Shown piece after piece: positions 12,335 through 19,806 of a DNA stretch of 64,000 nt (position 1 is the stretch's first letter; each line of letters starts with the position of its first letter). The notes below the pieces were generated by a model, which was not told the DNA's origin, ran no database searches, and saw only the letters and a list, made by a program, of their open reading frames with translations. Origin of the DNA: Dechloromonas sp. Dech2017 (GTDB taxonomy: Bacteria > Pseudomonadota > Gammaproteobacteria > Burkholderiales > Rhodocyclaceae); the NCBI GenBank assembly GCA_009469585.1, contig SSXW01000002.1:187001-251000 (forward strand), read 5' to 3'. A program made the translations under genes and the position numbers.

Positions 12335-12592
12335 ATGAACCTCAAACATATTGCCACCCTGGCCGCCACAATCATCGCCACGAACGTCGCCGTCGCCGGC
12401 GAAGCCAACAAATCCTGTGGCGCGAACAGCAAGTGCGCCAAGAAGGAACAGGCCAGCCCGGCCGATTCCAAGTGCTCGAAAAAGGAGGCCTCCTGCGCCA
12501 AAAAAGACGCTTCGTGCTCGAAAAAGGAAGCTTCTTGCGCCAAAAAGGATGCCAGTTGCAGCAAAAAAGAGGCGAGCTGTTCCAAGAAGTAA
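12335..12592 (+). CDS. Bufferin-type (MNIO-modified) Lys/Cys-repeat precursor peptide
   Basis: An 85-residue precursor. Residues 1-21 form a signal peptide (cleavage near VAVA/GEAN). The mature part has 8 cysteines and ends in five copies of a seven-residue unit KK[E/D]ASC[S/A]. Directly downstream are an MNIO (DUF692) gene and a DUF2063 gene, the pair that converts Cys of bufferin precursors into copper-binding thiooxazole-type groups. Known HvfA-like precursors carry EGKCG cores; here the core motif is ASC flanked by Lys pairs. Copper or other soft-metal sequestration in the periplasm is inferred. Ribosome binding site aaaagga. The repeats also form a tandem repeat at DNA level. Confidence 0.75.
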   Translation: MNLKHIATLAATIIATNVAVAGEANKSCGANSKCAKKEQASPADSKCSKKEASCAKKDASCSKKEASCAKKDASCSKKEASCSKK

Positions 12593-12617
12593 GCTGAGCC
12601 TGCCCGGAGTAGCCCTC

Positions 12618-13406
12618 GTGCGTCCTATCGGACTCGGCTTGCGCAGCGAGATGCGCGACTGGAATCCAGCCGACATCGATGCTGATTTCTACGAGGTCGC
12701 TCCGGAAAACTGGCTGCGCCGCGACCGGACGCCGCTGCATCGCCTGCGCGACAGCGGCTGTCCGATCCGGATGCACGGCGTATCGCTCAACCTCGGCGGA
12801 ACGAGCACGTTCCGCCGCGAATTTCTGCACGATCTGCGTGAACTGCTCGATTCGCTCGGCGTGGACCATTACTCGGACCACCTGGCGGCCAGTGGCGACG
12901 CGCACCAGCTCTACGACCTGTTTCCCGTTCCCTTCGATGAAGCCGAGGTCATCCGCGTCGCCGATCGAATCCGGGACGTGCAGAATGCCTTGGGCCGGCG
13001 CATCGGGATTGAGAACACCACCTTCTACACCAACGTCGGCCCCGTGCCCGAGGCCGAATTCATCAGTCGCGTCGCCGAGCGAGCAGACTGTCACATCCTG
13101 CTCGACATCAACAACATCCACGTAAATCAGAAAAATCATGGCGGAGCAAGCATCAGCGAGTTCCTGGCGGCGATCGACCCGGCGCGCGTCAGCTATCTCC
13201 ACGTTGCCGGACACGAATTCGACGAACGGTTCGGGCTCTACATCGACACCCACAGCCGGCCGGTCGCCTCCGAAGCCGCCACCGCAGCCGGCCGCTGGGC
13301 CCGGATGCACGGCAAGGACATCCTGCTCGAATGGGACAACGACATCCCCGATCTCGCCACCATCAACCAGGAACTGGCATGTCTGCGGGTTTCTACGATT
13401 ACGTGA
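12618..13406 (+). CDS. MNIO (DUF692) multinuclear non-heme iron oxidase, bufferin-modifying
   Basis: A 262-residue TIM-barrel enzyme of the DUF692 family. Conserved segments: IGLGLRSE, DFYEVAPENWL, MHGVSLNLGG, DHYSDHLA, GIENTTFYT, ILLDINNIHVN, YLHVAGHEFDE, IDTHSRPV and ILLEWDNDIP. These supply the His, Asp and Glu iron ligands. MNIOs oxidise Cys residues of ribosomal peptides. Start: GTG at 12618 with ggag 8 nt upstream; no ATG lies in frame between the precursor stop and the conserved N-terminus. It starts 25 bp after the precursor and overlaps the DUF2063 gene by 28 bp. Confidence 0.85.
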   Translation: MRPIGLGLRSEMRDWNPADIDADFYEVAPENWLRRDRTPLHRLRDSGCPIRMHGVSLNLGGTSTFRREFLHDLRELLDSLGVDHYSDHLAASGDAHQLYDLFPVPFDEAEVIRVADRIRDVQNALGRRIGIENTTFYTNVGPVPEAEFISRVAERADCHILLDINNIHVNQKNHGGASISEFLAAIDPARVSYLHVAGHEFDERFGLYIDTHSRPVASEAATAAGRWARMHGKDILLEWDNDIPDLATINQELACLRVSTIT

Positions 13407-13684
13407 GGGGGCGCAGCGACGCCGTGCCGCCCGGCTACAGCGAACCCGGTCTGCGCGCCTATCGCCACCTTGTCTTTCTCGGCGTGTCGCAACTGCTGGC
13501 CGCCCACTTCCCGCCCCTGCGAGAGCGGCTCAGCGATGAGGAATGGCGCTTCCTGCTAGCCAATTTCATCCGCACCTCGGCCTGGGAGTCGAACTTCTAC
13601 GGGGATCTGGCCGATGAGTTCGTGACCTATCTGGCGTCAGTGCAATCGCAGAGGAACACCGCTGAAGCCGAGCCGGACACTTGA
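13379..13684 (+). CDS. Short DUF2063 (BufC/HvfC-like) partner of the MNIO enzyme
   Basis: A 101-residue protein whose core (SEPGLRAYRHLVFLGVSQLL, then AAHFPPLRERL, then WESNFYGDLADEFVTYL) matches the N-terminal DUF2063 domain. That domain acts as a precursor-recruiting partner for MNIO enzymes. Typical partners are about 250 residues and have a second domain; here only the first exists and the gene ends cleanly at TGA 13682-13684. The ATG at 13379 lies inside the MNIO gene, so translation is probably coupled. No DoxX-type BufD gene follows. Whether it is a natural short form or a truncation is uncertain. Confidence 0.65.
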   Translation: MSAGFYDYVRGRSDAVPPGYSEPGLRAYRHLVFLGVSQLLAAHFPPLRERLSDEEWRFLLANFIRTSAWESNFYGDLADEFVTYLASVQSQRNTAEAEPDT

Positions 13685-13769
13685 GAAAGGCGGTTCTCGA
13701 CGGTCAACGTGAAATTGCGTTGAAATTAGCAATTCCTGCGCAATGCCGTTCCAGCCGAGGCCTTACAAG

Positions 13770-14072
13770 CTACTCGATACTCATTCTGCTGATCCAGCGG
13801 CTGTTCGCCGGAATCTCTGTGCGCTCGGCCAGCCCGTAGGGTGGAACGGGGATCTCGCCCGGTGGGCTTCCGATGTGGCCCAGATCAATGGCTTGCGGCT
13901 CGCCGACGATGCCTTGATCGGTGATCCGCATCTGGTAGTACAGGCCATTCCAGAGGCGCGCGCCAAACTCGCGGGGCGCCTTGATTAGAACGGCATGGGG
14001 GACAGACAACGGCTTTCGAGCCAAGGACCAGGAATAAGGAAGCCAGACCGCATCTGTTCGCCCCACCGGCAT
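13770..14072 (-). CDS. Hypothetical ORF or gene fragment
   Basis: A 100-residue frame from an ATG at 14072 (an earlier one at 14126 overlaps the toxin-antitoxin promoter). The translation looks protein-like (VWLPYSWSLARKPLSVPHAV, then IKAPREFGARLWNGLYYQMR), but I recognise no family and there is no ribosome binding site. Its position beside a toxin-antitoxin module and its different composition make a decayed accessory-gene remnant as likely as a functional gene. Confidence 0.3.
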   Translation of the reverse strand: MPVGRTDAVWLPYSWSLARKPLSVPHAVLIKAPREFGARLWNGLYYQMRITDQGIVGEPQAIDLGHIGSPPGEIPVPPYGLAERTEIPANSRWISRMSIE

Positions 14073-14076
14073 TGTA

Positions 14077-14124
14077 TTGACAATAGCCACACACGCCCCT
14101 ACGATTTGTATATCTGACGTATAC
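14077..14124 (+). promoter_or_regulatory. Promoter and palindromic operator of the TacA/TacT operon
   Basis: TTGACA at 14077-14082 and TACGAT at 14100-14105 (17-bp spacing) form a sigma-70 promoter. Immediately after is an inverted repeat GTATA...TATAC (14108-14112 and 14120-14124, 7-nt loop), a likely binding site for the RHH antitoxin. The antitoxin ATG follows at 14141. Confidence 0.55.
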
Positions 14125-14140
14125 ACACAAGACCTATCCC

Positions 14141-14407
14141 ATGCGTGCCGCTGCCATCAATCTGCGTGCCTTGCCGGAGCAGCGCGATCTGATCGATCAC
14201 GCTGCCAGCCTGTTGGGCAAGAACCGTTCAGACTTCATGCTGGAGGCCGCCTGCGAGCGCGCCCAGGCCGTTGTGCTGGACCAGGTCCACTTCTCGCTGG
14301 ACGCCGACAAGTTCCGGCAGTTCGTCGATCTGCTCGACGCGCCTCCCGAGCACAATCCCGGCCTGGAGCGCCTGTTGGCGGTGAAGCCGCTGTGGGACAA
14401 GGGGTGA
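14141..14407 (+). CDS. DUF1778 (TacA-type) antitoxin
   Basis: An 88-residue protein. An N-terminal ribbon-helix-helix (AINLRALPEQRDLIDHAASL, then GKNRSDFMLEAACERA) is followed by a toxin-wrapping tail (VHFSLDADKFRQFVDLLDAP, then LERLLAVKPLWDKG). The sequence matches DUF1778 antitoxins, which neutralise GNAT toxins and repress their own operon as a complex. The gene ends GGGTGA, where the toxin GTG overlaps the stop by 4 bp, so the two are translationally coupled. Confidence 0.88.
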   Translation: MRAAAINLRALPEQRDLIDHAASLLGKNRSDFMLEAACERAQAVVLDQVHFSLDADKFRQFVDLLDAPPEHNPGLERLLAVKPLWDKG

Positions 14408-14898
14408 GTCTTGATCTCGTCGCCCCGCAGCCGCTGACCATTGACCATCGCTGCGCTGATTTTTCCTGTGGCGAGCCGGTGTTCGACGAATGGCTGAAAC
14501 GCCGGGCGCTGGCCAACCAGGTTCGCGGAGCCAGTCGCAGCTTCGTGGTTGCCGACCGGAATGGCGTTGTTTATGGCTATTACGCCTTGGCGGCCGGCGC
14601 CGTTTCTCCGCAGGTAGCCACCGGCGCGGTGCGCAGGAACATGCCCGATCCGGTACCGGTCATGGTTCTGGGACGACTGGCGGTTGATCGACGCGCCCAG
14701 GGCATCCAGCTGGGTGGCGCGTTGCTTCAGGATGCCGTGCGCCGGGCGGTGAACGTTTCGCACAATGCGGGCGTCCGGGCGCTGCTCGTCCATGCCCTGC
14801 ACGAACGCGCCAGCCTGTTTTACCGGCACTACGGGTTTCAGGCCTCTCCCATCGACCCGCTGGTGTTGATGCTGCGCTTGAGCAACGCCACGCCGTAA
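14404..14898 (+). CDS. GNAT-family (TacT-type) toxin acetyltransferase
   Basis: A 164-residue GNAT-fold protein. It starts at a GTG overlapping the antitoxin stop; the frame extends further upstream, but that part overlaps the antitoxin out of frame. Motifs: FDEWLKRRALANQVRGASR, VMVLGRLAVDRRAQGIQLGG (acetyl-CoA loop), and LVHALHERASLFYRHYGFQ containing the conserved Tyr. TacT-type toxins acetylate the amino group of aminoacyl-tRNA and stop translation. Pairing with a DUF1778 gene strongly supports this role. The pair is probably horizontally acquired. Confidence 0.87.
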   Translation: MSLDLVAPQPLTIDHRCADFSCGEPVFDEWLKRRALANQVRGASRSFVVADRNGVVYGYYALAAGAVSPQVATGAVRRNMPDPVPVMVLGRLAVDRRAQGIQLGGALLQDAVRRAVNVSHNAGVRALLVHALHERASLFYRHYGFQASPIDPLVLMLRLSNATP

Positions 14899-14910
14899 GC
14901 CGGCTTTGGG

Positions 14911-14942
14911 CTTTTTTTCCTTTTTTTCCGGTTGACCGCAGC
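14911..14942 (-). repeat. Dispersed ~35-bp repeat, copy 2 (tail degenerate)
   Basis: Read on the minus strand: gctgcggtcaaccgg, then a long A-rich run. It lies between the toxin gene and the enoyl-CoA hydratase. The head is well conserved and the tail is simplified to poly-A. Confidence 0.55.
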
Positions 14943-15021
14943 AACCGGCGCCACGGCCATCGCGCGCCGCCCGGGGTAGAATCAGCAAACGTTGATAAAC
15001 CAGACAGATAATGGAGACACC

Positions 15022-15810
15022 ATGACAACCACCGAACCGCTCGTCCTGCGCAGCGATCGCGCCGATGGACTGACCACGCTGACGCTGAACCGGCCCGGCC
15101 AGTTCAATTCGCTGTCGAAGGACATGCTGACTGCCCTGCAGGGCGAACTGGATGCCATTGCCGGCTCGAATGGCGTGCGCGTCGTGGTCATCGCCGGGGC
15201 CGGCAAGGCGTTTTGCGCCGGGCATGATTTGAAGGAAATGCGCGGCAATCACAGCAAGGCGTTCATGCAGGCGCTATTCAAGCAGTGCGGCGAGTTGATG
15301 CTGAGCATCACGCGCCTGCCGCAGCCGGTGATCGCCCGGGTGCATGGCATCGCCACCGCTGCCGGCTGCCAGCTGGTGGCCATGTGCGACCTGGCGGTGG
15401 CGGCCGATGTCGCCAAATTTGCCGTGTCGGGCATCAATGTCGGGCTGTTCTGCTCGACCCCGGCGGTCGGGCTGGCCCGCAACCTGGGGCGCAAGGCGGC
15501 GCTGGAGATGTTGCTGACCGGTGAGTTCATCGACGCCCTGGACGCCAAGGCCAAGGGGCTGGTCAATCGGGTGGTGCCGGCCGATGCCCTGGATGCCGAA
15601 ATCGAGCGGCTGGCCGGCAGCATCATCGCCAAGAGCGCCGTCGCCGTCAGCATGGGCAAGGGCATGTTCTACCAGCAACTGGAGATGGGCCTGAGCGAGG
15701 CCTACGCCTACGCCGGCGAGGTGATGGCCTGCAACATGATGAGCGACGACGCCGGCGAGGGCATCGACGCTTTCATGCAGAAACGTCCGCCGGTTTATAC
15801 CGGCCGCTGA
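15022..15810 (+). CDS. Enoyl-CoA hydratase/isomerase family protein
   Basis: A 262-residue crotonase-fold protein. The oxyanion-hole segments are AGAGKAFCAGHDLKEMRG and IATAAGCQLVAMCDLAVAAD; the latter contains the glycine-rich stretch that stabilises the CoA enolate. The first hydratase Glu position reads AAGCQL, so water addition is not guaranteed, and isomerase or other crotonase activities are possible. ATG at 15022 follows ggaga; 10 extra N-terminal codons in frame lack a ribosome binding site. It is a single gene, and the pathway cannot be told from neighbours. Confidence 0.8.
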   Translation: MTTTEPLVLRSDRADGLTTLTLNRPGQFNSLSKDMLTALQGELDAIAGSNGVRVVVIAGAGKAFCAGHDLKEMRGNHSKAFMQALFKQCGELMLSITRLPQPVIARVHGIATAAGCQLVAMCDLAVAADVAKFAVSGINVGLFCSTPAVGLARNLGRKAALEMLLTGEFIDALDAKAKGLVNRVVPADALDAEIERLAGSIIAKSAVAVSMGKGMFYQQLEMGLSEAYAYAGEVMACNMMSDDAGEGIDAFMQKRPPVYTGR

Positions 15811-18372
15811 TCAGCCGGCCGGCTGCCAGTCGACCGGCAGCAGGTCGCGCTCGGGGCGGCCGATGTAGTAGCCCTGGGCGAGGTGGACTTCCATTTTTTC
15901 CAGCTCGCCGAGGACTTCGCCCGATTCGACGTATTCGGCAACGACGGTGATGCCCATTTCGCGGGCCAGCGAACGGATGCTGGTGACGAAGGTACGGTCC
16001 TTCTCGCTATTCAGCATGTTGGCGATGAAGTCGCCCTCGATCTTCAGGTAGTCGATGGGGAAGCGGCGCAGGTAGTGGAAGGACGAGAAGCCGGAGCCGA
16101 AATCGTCGATCGCCAGCTTGAAGCCGTCGGCTTTGAGGTCGTTGAGGAAGCGTTCGAGCAGGGCCATGTTCTTGACCGTGTCGCGCTCGGTGATCTCGAA
16201 GACGATGTGCTGCGGCGCGATGCCGCTGTGGGCGACGATGCGCCGCAGGTCGCGGGCGAATTCGTTGAAGACCAGGGCGCGTGGCGAGAGGTTGACAAAA
16301 ACTTCGCCGGCATGGCCCTTGGCGGCCAGGGTAGCCAGCGCCTGTTCGAGGACGAGCATGTCGAGGCGGTGGATGACGCCCATTTTCTCGGCGATTTCGA
16401 CAAATTCGTCGGCGCGGATGATCTGGCCGTCGAGCTCGATGCGCGACAGCACCTCGTAGGCGACGATGCGCCGGCCGGCGACATCGAGGATGGGCTGGAA
16501 GTAGGGGACGACGCGGCGGGCCTCGATGGCCTCGAGGACCATGACGCTCTTCTGGGTGATGTCGCGGAAAACCGAGACGACGTCGTCCTGGGTGGGCACG
16601 GCGACCACCCCTTTGCCGGCCGCCTTGGCCCGGTACATCATGGTATCGGCGAAGAGCAGCAAGTCCTTGACGTTGTCGGCGTGCTCGGGGAAGACCGAGA
16701 GGCCGATGGAGGCGGTGCCGCGCAGGCAGGCGCTGCCATCCGGCGTATGCACCTCGAGCTCCTCGATGGCCCGGCGGACGCGTTCGGCGACCATGACCAC
16801 GGCGTCCATCCCGGCTTCGGGCAGGATGACGACGAATTCGTCGCCGCCGTAGCGGGCCAGGATGTCGCCGTCGCGCAGCGAGCCCTGGACCTGGCGGGCG
16901 AAGCGCTGCAGGTAGGTGTCGCCCATCACGTGGCCGTAGTTGTCATTGATCAGCTTGAAGTTGTCGAGATCGATGAGGAGCAGACCGAAGCTGTAGGCGT
17001 GGCGCTGGGCGCGGCCGACCTCGTAGTTGCTCAGTTCCCAGAAGACGCGCTGGTTGAAGAGGTCGGTCAGCGGGTCGCGGGTGGCGTAGTACTCGAGATC
17101 GCGGGTGTATTTGTAGATGGCTTTGACCGAGCCGACGACGTTGAGCAGCGTCGACAACACGCTTTCCATGACCAGGTAGCGCGTTTCGTCCTCGAGCACG
17201 CCGGAATGGACGCCGATACCGACAATGCCGCCAATCTTCGGCTTGTCGACGAAGAAGGACTTGACGCGCAGGGCGACCTCTTCCTCGGTCAGCTCGATGA
17301 CCTCGCCCTGCGAGTCGGAAACGTGGTGGTGGATGTTGCACGCGCCGAGATCGCCGAAGGTCGGCAGGCCGGCCAGTTCCTGGCGGATGTATTTTTCCAT
17401 CATGGCCCGGGTCGCCGCCGAAGCCGGGCTGCGCCAGAAGATTTCCAGGTCGAACAGCTCGTCGTCGATCTTGAAGATGGAGAACAGGTTGTGGGCCGGC
17501 AGGATGGTGTTGATGTCGCTGAGCAGCCGCCCGACGTAGTCGCGCCAGTCGCGCACGACCTCGGAGGTGATGACGAATTTTTCCAGCAGGCCGATCTCGA
17601 AGGCCAGGATGTCCTTGTCCACGGCGATGCCGCGCAGCTTGCCGAGCAGGCCACCAAGCGAGGCGAAGACCCGGTTCAGCTCGACGAAGCCGAAATCGTG
17701 CTCGGCAACGCTGATCCGGCGCAGGTCGCTGACCACGTTGACCTGGTCGAAATCGGCCTGCAGGCCTTCCAGCGAACGCTCGATGCGCCGCCCGACCCAC
17801 CACACGGCGGCGCCGGCGAGCAGGGCGGCCAGCGGCACGAGCAGGGCGAAGGCCAGGTAGAGATCGCGGCGGGCGTCGGCCAGCAGGCCGGCGTATTCCT
17901 GGCGCACATCGACGGCGCCGAGCACGGCGCCAACCTCGGCGTTGCGGTGGCAGCGCAGGCATTTCTCCTCGGCAACCAGCGGGTAGATATGGCGGGAGTA
18001 ATCGACGGTGTCGCGGCGCAGCGGCTGGCCGTTGGCCATAACCAACTTGAGCTCGCTGTCGAAGGGGGGCTGCTCGATTTCGTCGTACAACTCGGCGACC
18101 ACCGGGCTGCGGTAGATCTGCACCTTGAGGCCGCTGTCCTTGCCCGATTCGGCCATGGCGTGCAGGAAGGCGTCGGCCTGGCTGCGCCGCCAGCCCTGGC
18201 TCATCAGCTGGTACATCGAGGCGAAGGTGATGCGCACCGTCGCCTCCGAGGTGCGCGCCGCGTTGGCCCGGACCACGCTCTCGAACAGGCGGTCGAGCGC
18301 CAGATAGGAGCCGCCGAAAAAGATGGCGGCGACCACGGCAGAAACACCAAAAATAAAATATTTGATACGCAC
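15811..18372 (-). CDS. Membrane GGDEF-EAL protein with periplasmic c-type-heme (DUF3365) sensor
   Basis: An 853-residue protein. TM helix at about 5-27, a periplasmic DUF3365/Tll0287-like domain with CLRCH (CxxCH heme site, about residues 138-142), TM at about 170-192, then a HAMP/GAF-like region (200-410). A GGDEF domain with intact RYGGDEF (about 420-580) and an EAL domain (about 600-850) follow. The EAL motif reads EVLSR, and NLSPRAL, EITERD, DDFGSGF and AEYVES are present. It starts at GTG 18372 with ggagg 7 nt upstream. It should make and/or break c-di-GMP in response to redox state or a heme ligand. No partner gene is adjacent. Confidence 0.87.
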   Translation of the reverse strand: MRIKYFIFGVSAVVAAIFFGGSYLALDRLFESVVRANAARTSEATVRITFASMYQLMSQGWRRSQADAFLHAMAESGKDSGLKVQIYRSPVVAELYDEIEQPPFDSELKLVMANGQPLRRDTVDYSRHIYPLVAEEKCLRCHRNAEVGAVLGAVDVRQEYAGLLADARRDLYLAFALLVPLAALLAGAAVWWVGRRIERSLEGLQADFDQVNVVSDLRRISVAEHDFGFVELNRVFASLGGLLGKLRGIAVDKDILAFEIGLLEKFVITSEVVRDWRDYVGRLLSDINTILPAHNLFSIFKIDDELFDLEIFWRSPASAATRAMMEKYIRQELAGLPTFGDLGACNIHHHVSDSQGEVIELTEEEVALRVKSFFVDKPKIGGIVGIGVHSGVLEDETRYLVMESVLSTLLNVVGSVKAIYKYTRDLEYYATRDPLTDLFNQRVFWELSNYEVGRAQRHAYSFGLLLIDLDNFKLINDNYGHVMGDTYLQRFARQVQGSLRDGDILARYGGDEFVVILPEAGMDAVVMVAERVRRAIEELEVHTPDGSACLRGTASIGLSVFPEHADNVKDLLLFADTMMYRAKAAGKGVVAVPTQDDVVSVFRDITQKSVMVLEAIEARRVVPYFQPILDVAGRRIVAYEVLSRIELDGQIIRADEFVEIAEKMGVIHRLDMLVLEQALATLAAKGHAGEVFVNLSPRALVFNEFARDLRRIVAHSGIAPQHIVFEITERDTVKNMALLERFLNDLKADGFKLAIDDFGSGFSSFHYLRRFPIDYLKIEGDFIANMLNSEKDRTFVTSIRSLAREMGITVVAEYVESGEVLGELEKMEVHLAQGYYIGRPERDLLPVDWQPAG

Positions 18373-18487
18373 AGAACTGCCTCCCCGCAGATTTGCAGGA
18401 TTATCCACGAAATAGCGAATTTCGAGAAATTGCCGGCGGCGAGATCCCACCTCGCTGCTTGACGCCCCCGAGGTAGAATCCCCGGCC

Positions 18488-18658
18488 ATGAGCAACCGCC
18501 CCGCCTCACCCCGCCACCACCTGCCGCCCGGGGCGGAACAGCATTTCGATTTTGGCCGTTTTTTCCGGTCGACCGCAGCACTGCCTCCGAGCGCCATGAC
18601 GGCTGCCCGGCCACCCGCCACCCGGCTCCTTCCGGCCACCGAGCGCCCGGCCCGATGA
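18488..18658 (+). CDS. Possible 56-residue ORF overlapping the sialidase start
   Basis: ATG at 18488, stop TGA at 18656-18658 overlapping the next ATG (ATGA). The product is rich in Pro, Arg and Ala with no recognised family. The middle (FDFGRFFRSTAA) is encoded by a repeat copy, and there is no strong ribosome binding site. Translational coupling to the sialidase-like gene is possible, but chance is more likely. Confidence 0.2.
   Translation: MSNRPASPRHHLPPGAEQHFDFGRFFRSTAALPPSAMTAARPPATRLLPATERPAR
18545..18579 (-). repeat. Dispersed ~35-bp repeat, copy 3
   Basis: Minus strand: gctgcggtcgaccgg, aaaaaa, cggccaaaatcgaaa. One of the best-preserved copies, located between the divergent GGDEF-EAL and sialidase-like genes. 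Confidence 0.75.
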
Positions 18659-19806
18659 TCGCCCTGCCGCCCGCCGCCGCCCGCTGGATAGCCGCCGCTC
18701 TCTTCGCCGCCGGCCTGGCCGCCGCCTTCCTCCGCCTGCCGCAGGCCGCCGCCCCCGCCTTCGTCCCCGCCTTCGTCCCCGCCTTCGCCCCGACCGCCTC
18801 GGCCCATGCCGGCAGCCCGGCCGAGGCCACGGCCAGCGAATTCACCCTGCCCGCCCCCGCTGCCCAGGCCGGCCCGGCCAGCCTGGCCCTGCTGCCCGAC
18901 GGCCGGGTCGCCGCCGCCTGGCTGGCCGGGCCGGACGACGACGCCTCGGCGGCGTCGATCTGGTTCGCCACCTTCGGGCGCGACGGCTGGAGCCCGCCGC
19001 AACTGGCCGCCCGCCGCGAAAGCACCGCCGCCGGCACCTTCGCCCACATGAACAAGCTCGGCCGCCCGGTGCTGTGGGCCGAGGGCAGCTGGCTGCATCT
19101 GTGGTACGAAAGCCTGACACTGGGCGACTGGGCCGGCGCCGCCATCGTGCACAGCCTGTCCACCGACGGCGGCAAGACCTGGAGCAAGGCCGAGCGCCTG
19201 CCCGTCTCGCCCTTCGGTGCCTTGGGCAGCGGCCTGGGCGGGCCGCCGCTGGCGCTGGCCGACGGCGGCCTTGCCCTGCCCCTCGATCACCGCCTGTTCG
19301 GCCGCGGCGGCGAAATGCTGCGCCTGTCGGCCACCGGCCGCCTGATCGACAAGGTCCGCCTGGCCCACCCGCTGGGCAGTAGCCGGCCGGCCGTCGTCGC
19401 CCTCGACGGCCAGCGCGGGCTGGCCGTTGCCGCCGGCGACGCTGGCCAGCGCGCCGTGCTGACCAGCGCTGACGGCGGCCGGCAGTGGTCGGCCGTGCCC
19501 GGCATCGACCTGGCCGGCGCCACCACCGCCCCGGCCCTGCTCCGGCTGGCCGGCGGCAAGCTGATGCTCGCCGGCAACCCGCCCGGCGAAGGCGGTACGC
19601 TGCGCCTCTGGCTGTCGGCCGACGAGGGCCGCAGCTGGTCAGCCGGGCCGAGCATCGAGGCGGCGGCCGACGGCGCCGCCGAATTCGCCGACCCGGCCCT
19701 GCTCCAGGCCCGCGACGGCCGAATCCACCTCGCCTACACCTGGCGCCGGCAGCAGATCCGCCACCGCGTCTTTTCCGAAAGCTGGCTGGAGGCGGCCCGC
19801 CCATGA
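18655..19806 (+). CDS. Sialidase-like (BNR/Asp-box) secreted beta-propeller protein
   Basis: A 383-residue protein. Residues 1-51 form a long Ala-rich hydrophobic export signal containing a threefold AF[V/A]P repeat, ending near ASAHA. The rest has beta-propeller character with three Asp boxes (STDGGKTW, SADGGRQW, SADEGRSW) and HLAYTWRRQQIRHRVF near the end. This matches the sialidase/exo-alpha-sialidase superfamily of BNR proteins. True neuraminidase activity is not established, and related bacterial proteins have unknown function. The ATG overlaps the following membrane gene by 4 bp at its 3' end, so the two form an operon. Confidence 0.7.
   Translation: MIALPPAAARWIAAALFAAGLAAAFLRLPQAAAPAFVPAFVPAFAPTASAHAGSPAEATASEFTLPAPAAQAGPASLALLPDGRVAAAWLAGPDDDASAASIWFATFGRDGWSPPQLAARRESTAAGTFAHMNKLGRPVLWAEGSWLHLWYESLTLGDWAGAAIVHSLSTDGGKTWSKAERLPVSPFGALGSGLGGPPLALADGGLALPLDHRLFGRGGEMLRLSATGRLIDKVRLAHPLGSSRPAVVALDGQRGLAVAAGDAGQRAVLTSADGGRQWSAVPGIDLAGATTAPALLRLAGGKLMLAGNPPGEGGTLRLWLSADEGRSWSAGPSIEAAADGAAEFADPALLQARDGRIHLAYTWRRQQIRHRVFSESWLEAARP

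Larger units (their letters stand above)
13685..14140. other. 456-bp stretch between the bufferin operon and the toxin-antitoxin pair
   Basis: It holds one questionable minus-strand ORF (13770-14072) and the promoter/operator of the toxin-antitoxin operon (14077-14124). Base composition is less GC-rich than the flanks, which fits a boundary of transferred DNA. No clear terminator was found. Confidence 0.5.

Noticed and set aside
12360..12592. Short regularly spaced repeats that could suggest a CRISPR array
   Set aside because: Unit is 21/42 bp, perfectly in frame, and encodes the KK[E/D]ASC heptads; no spacers.
15883..18462. 859-codon plus-strand ORF opposite the GGDEF-EAL gene
   Set aside because: Antisense of a well-supported gene; no domains and no ribosome binding site.
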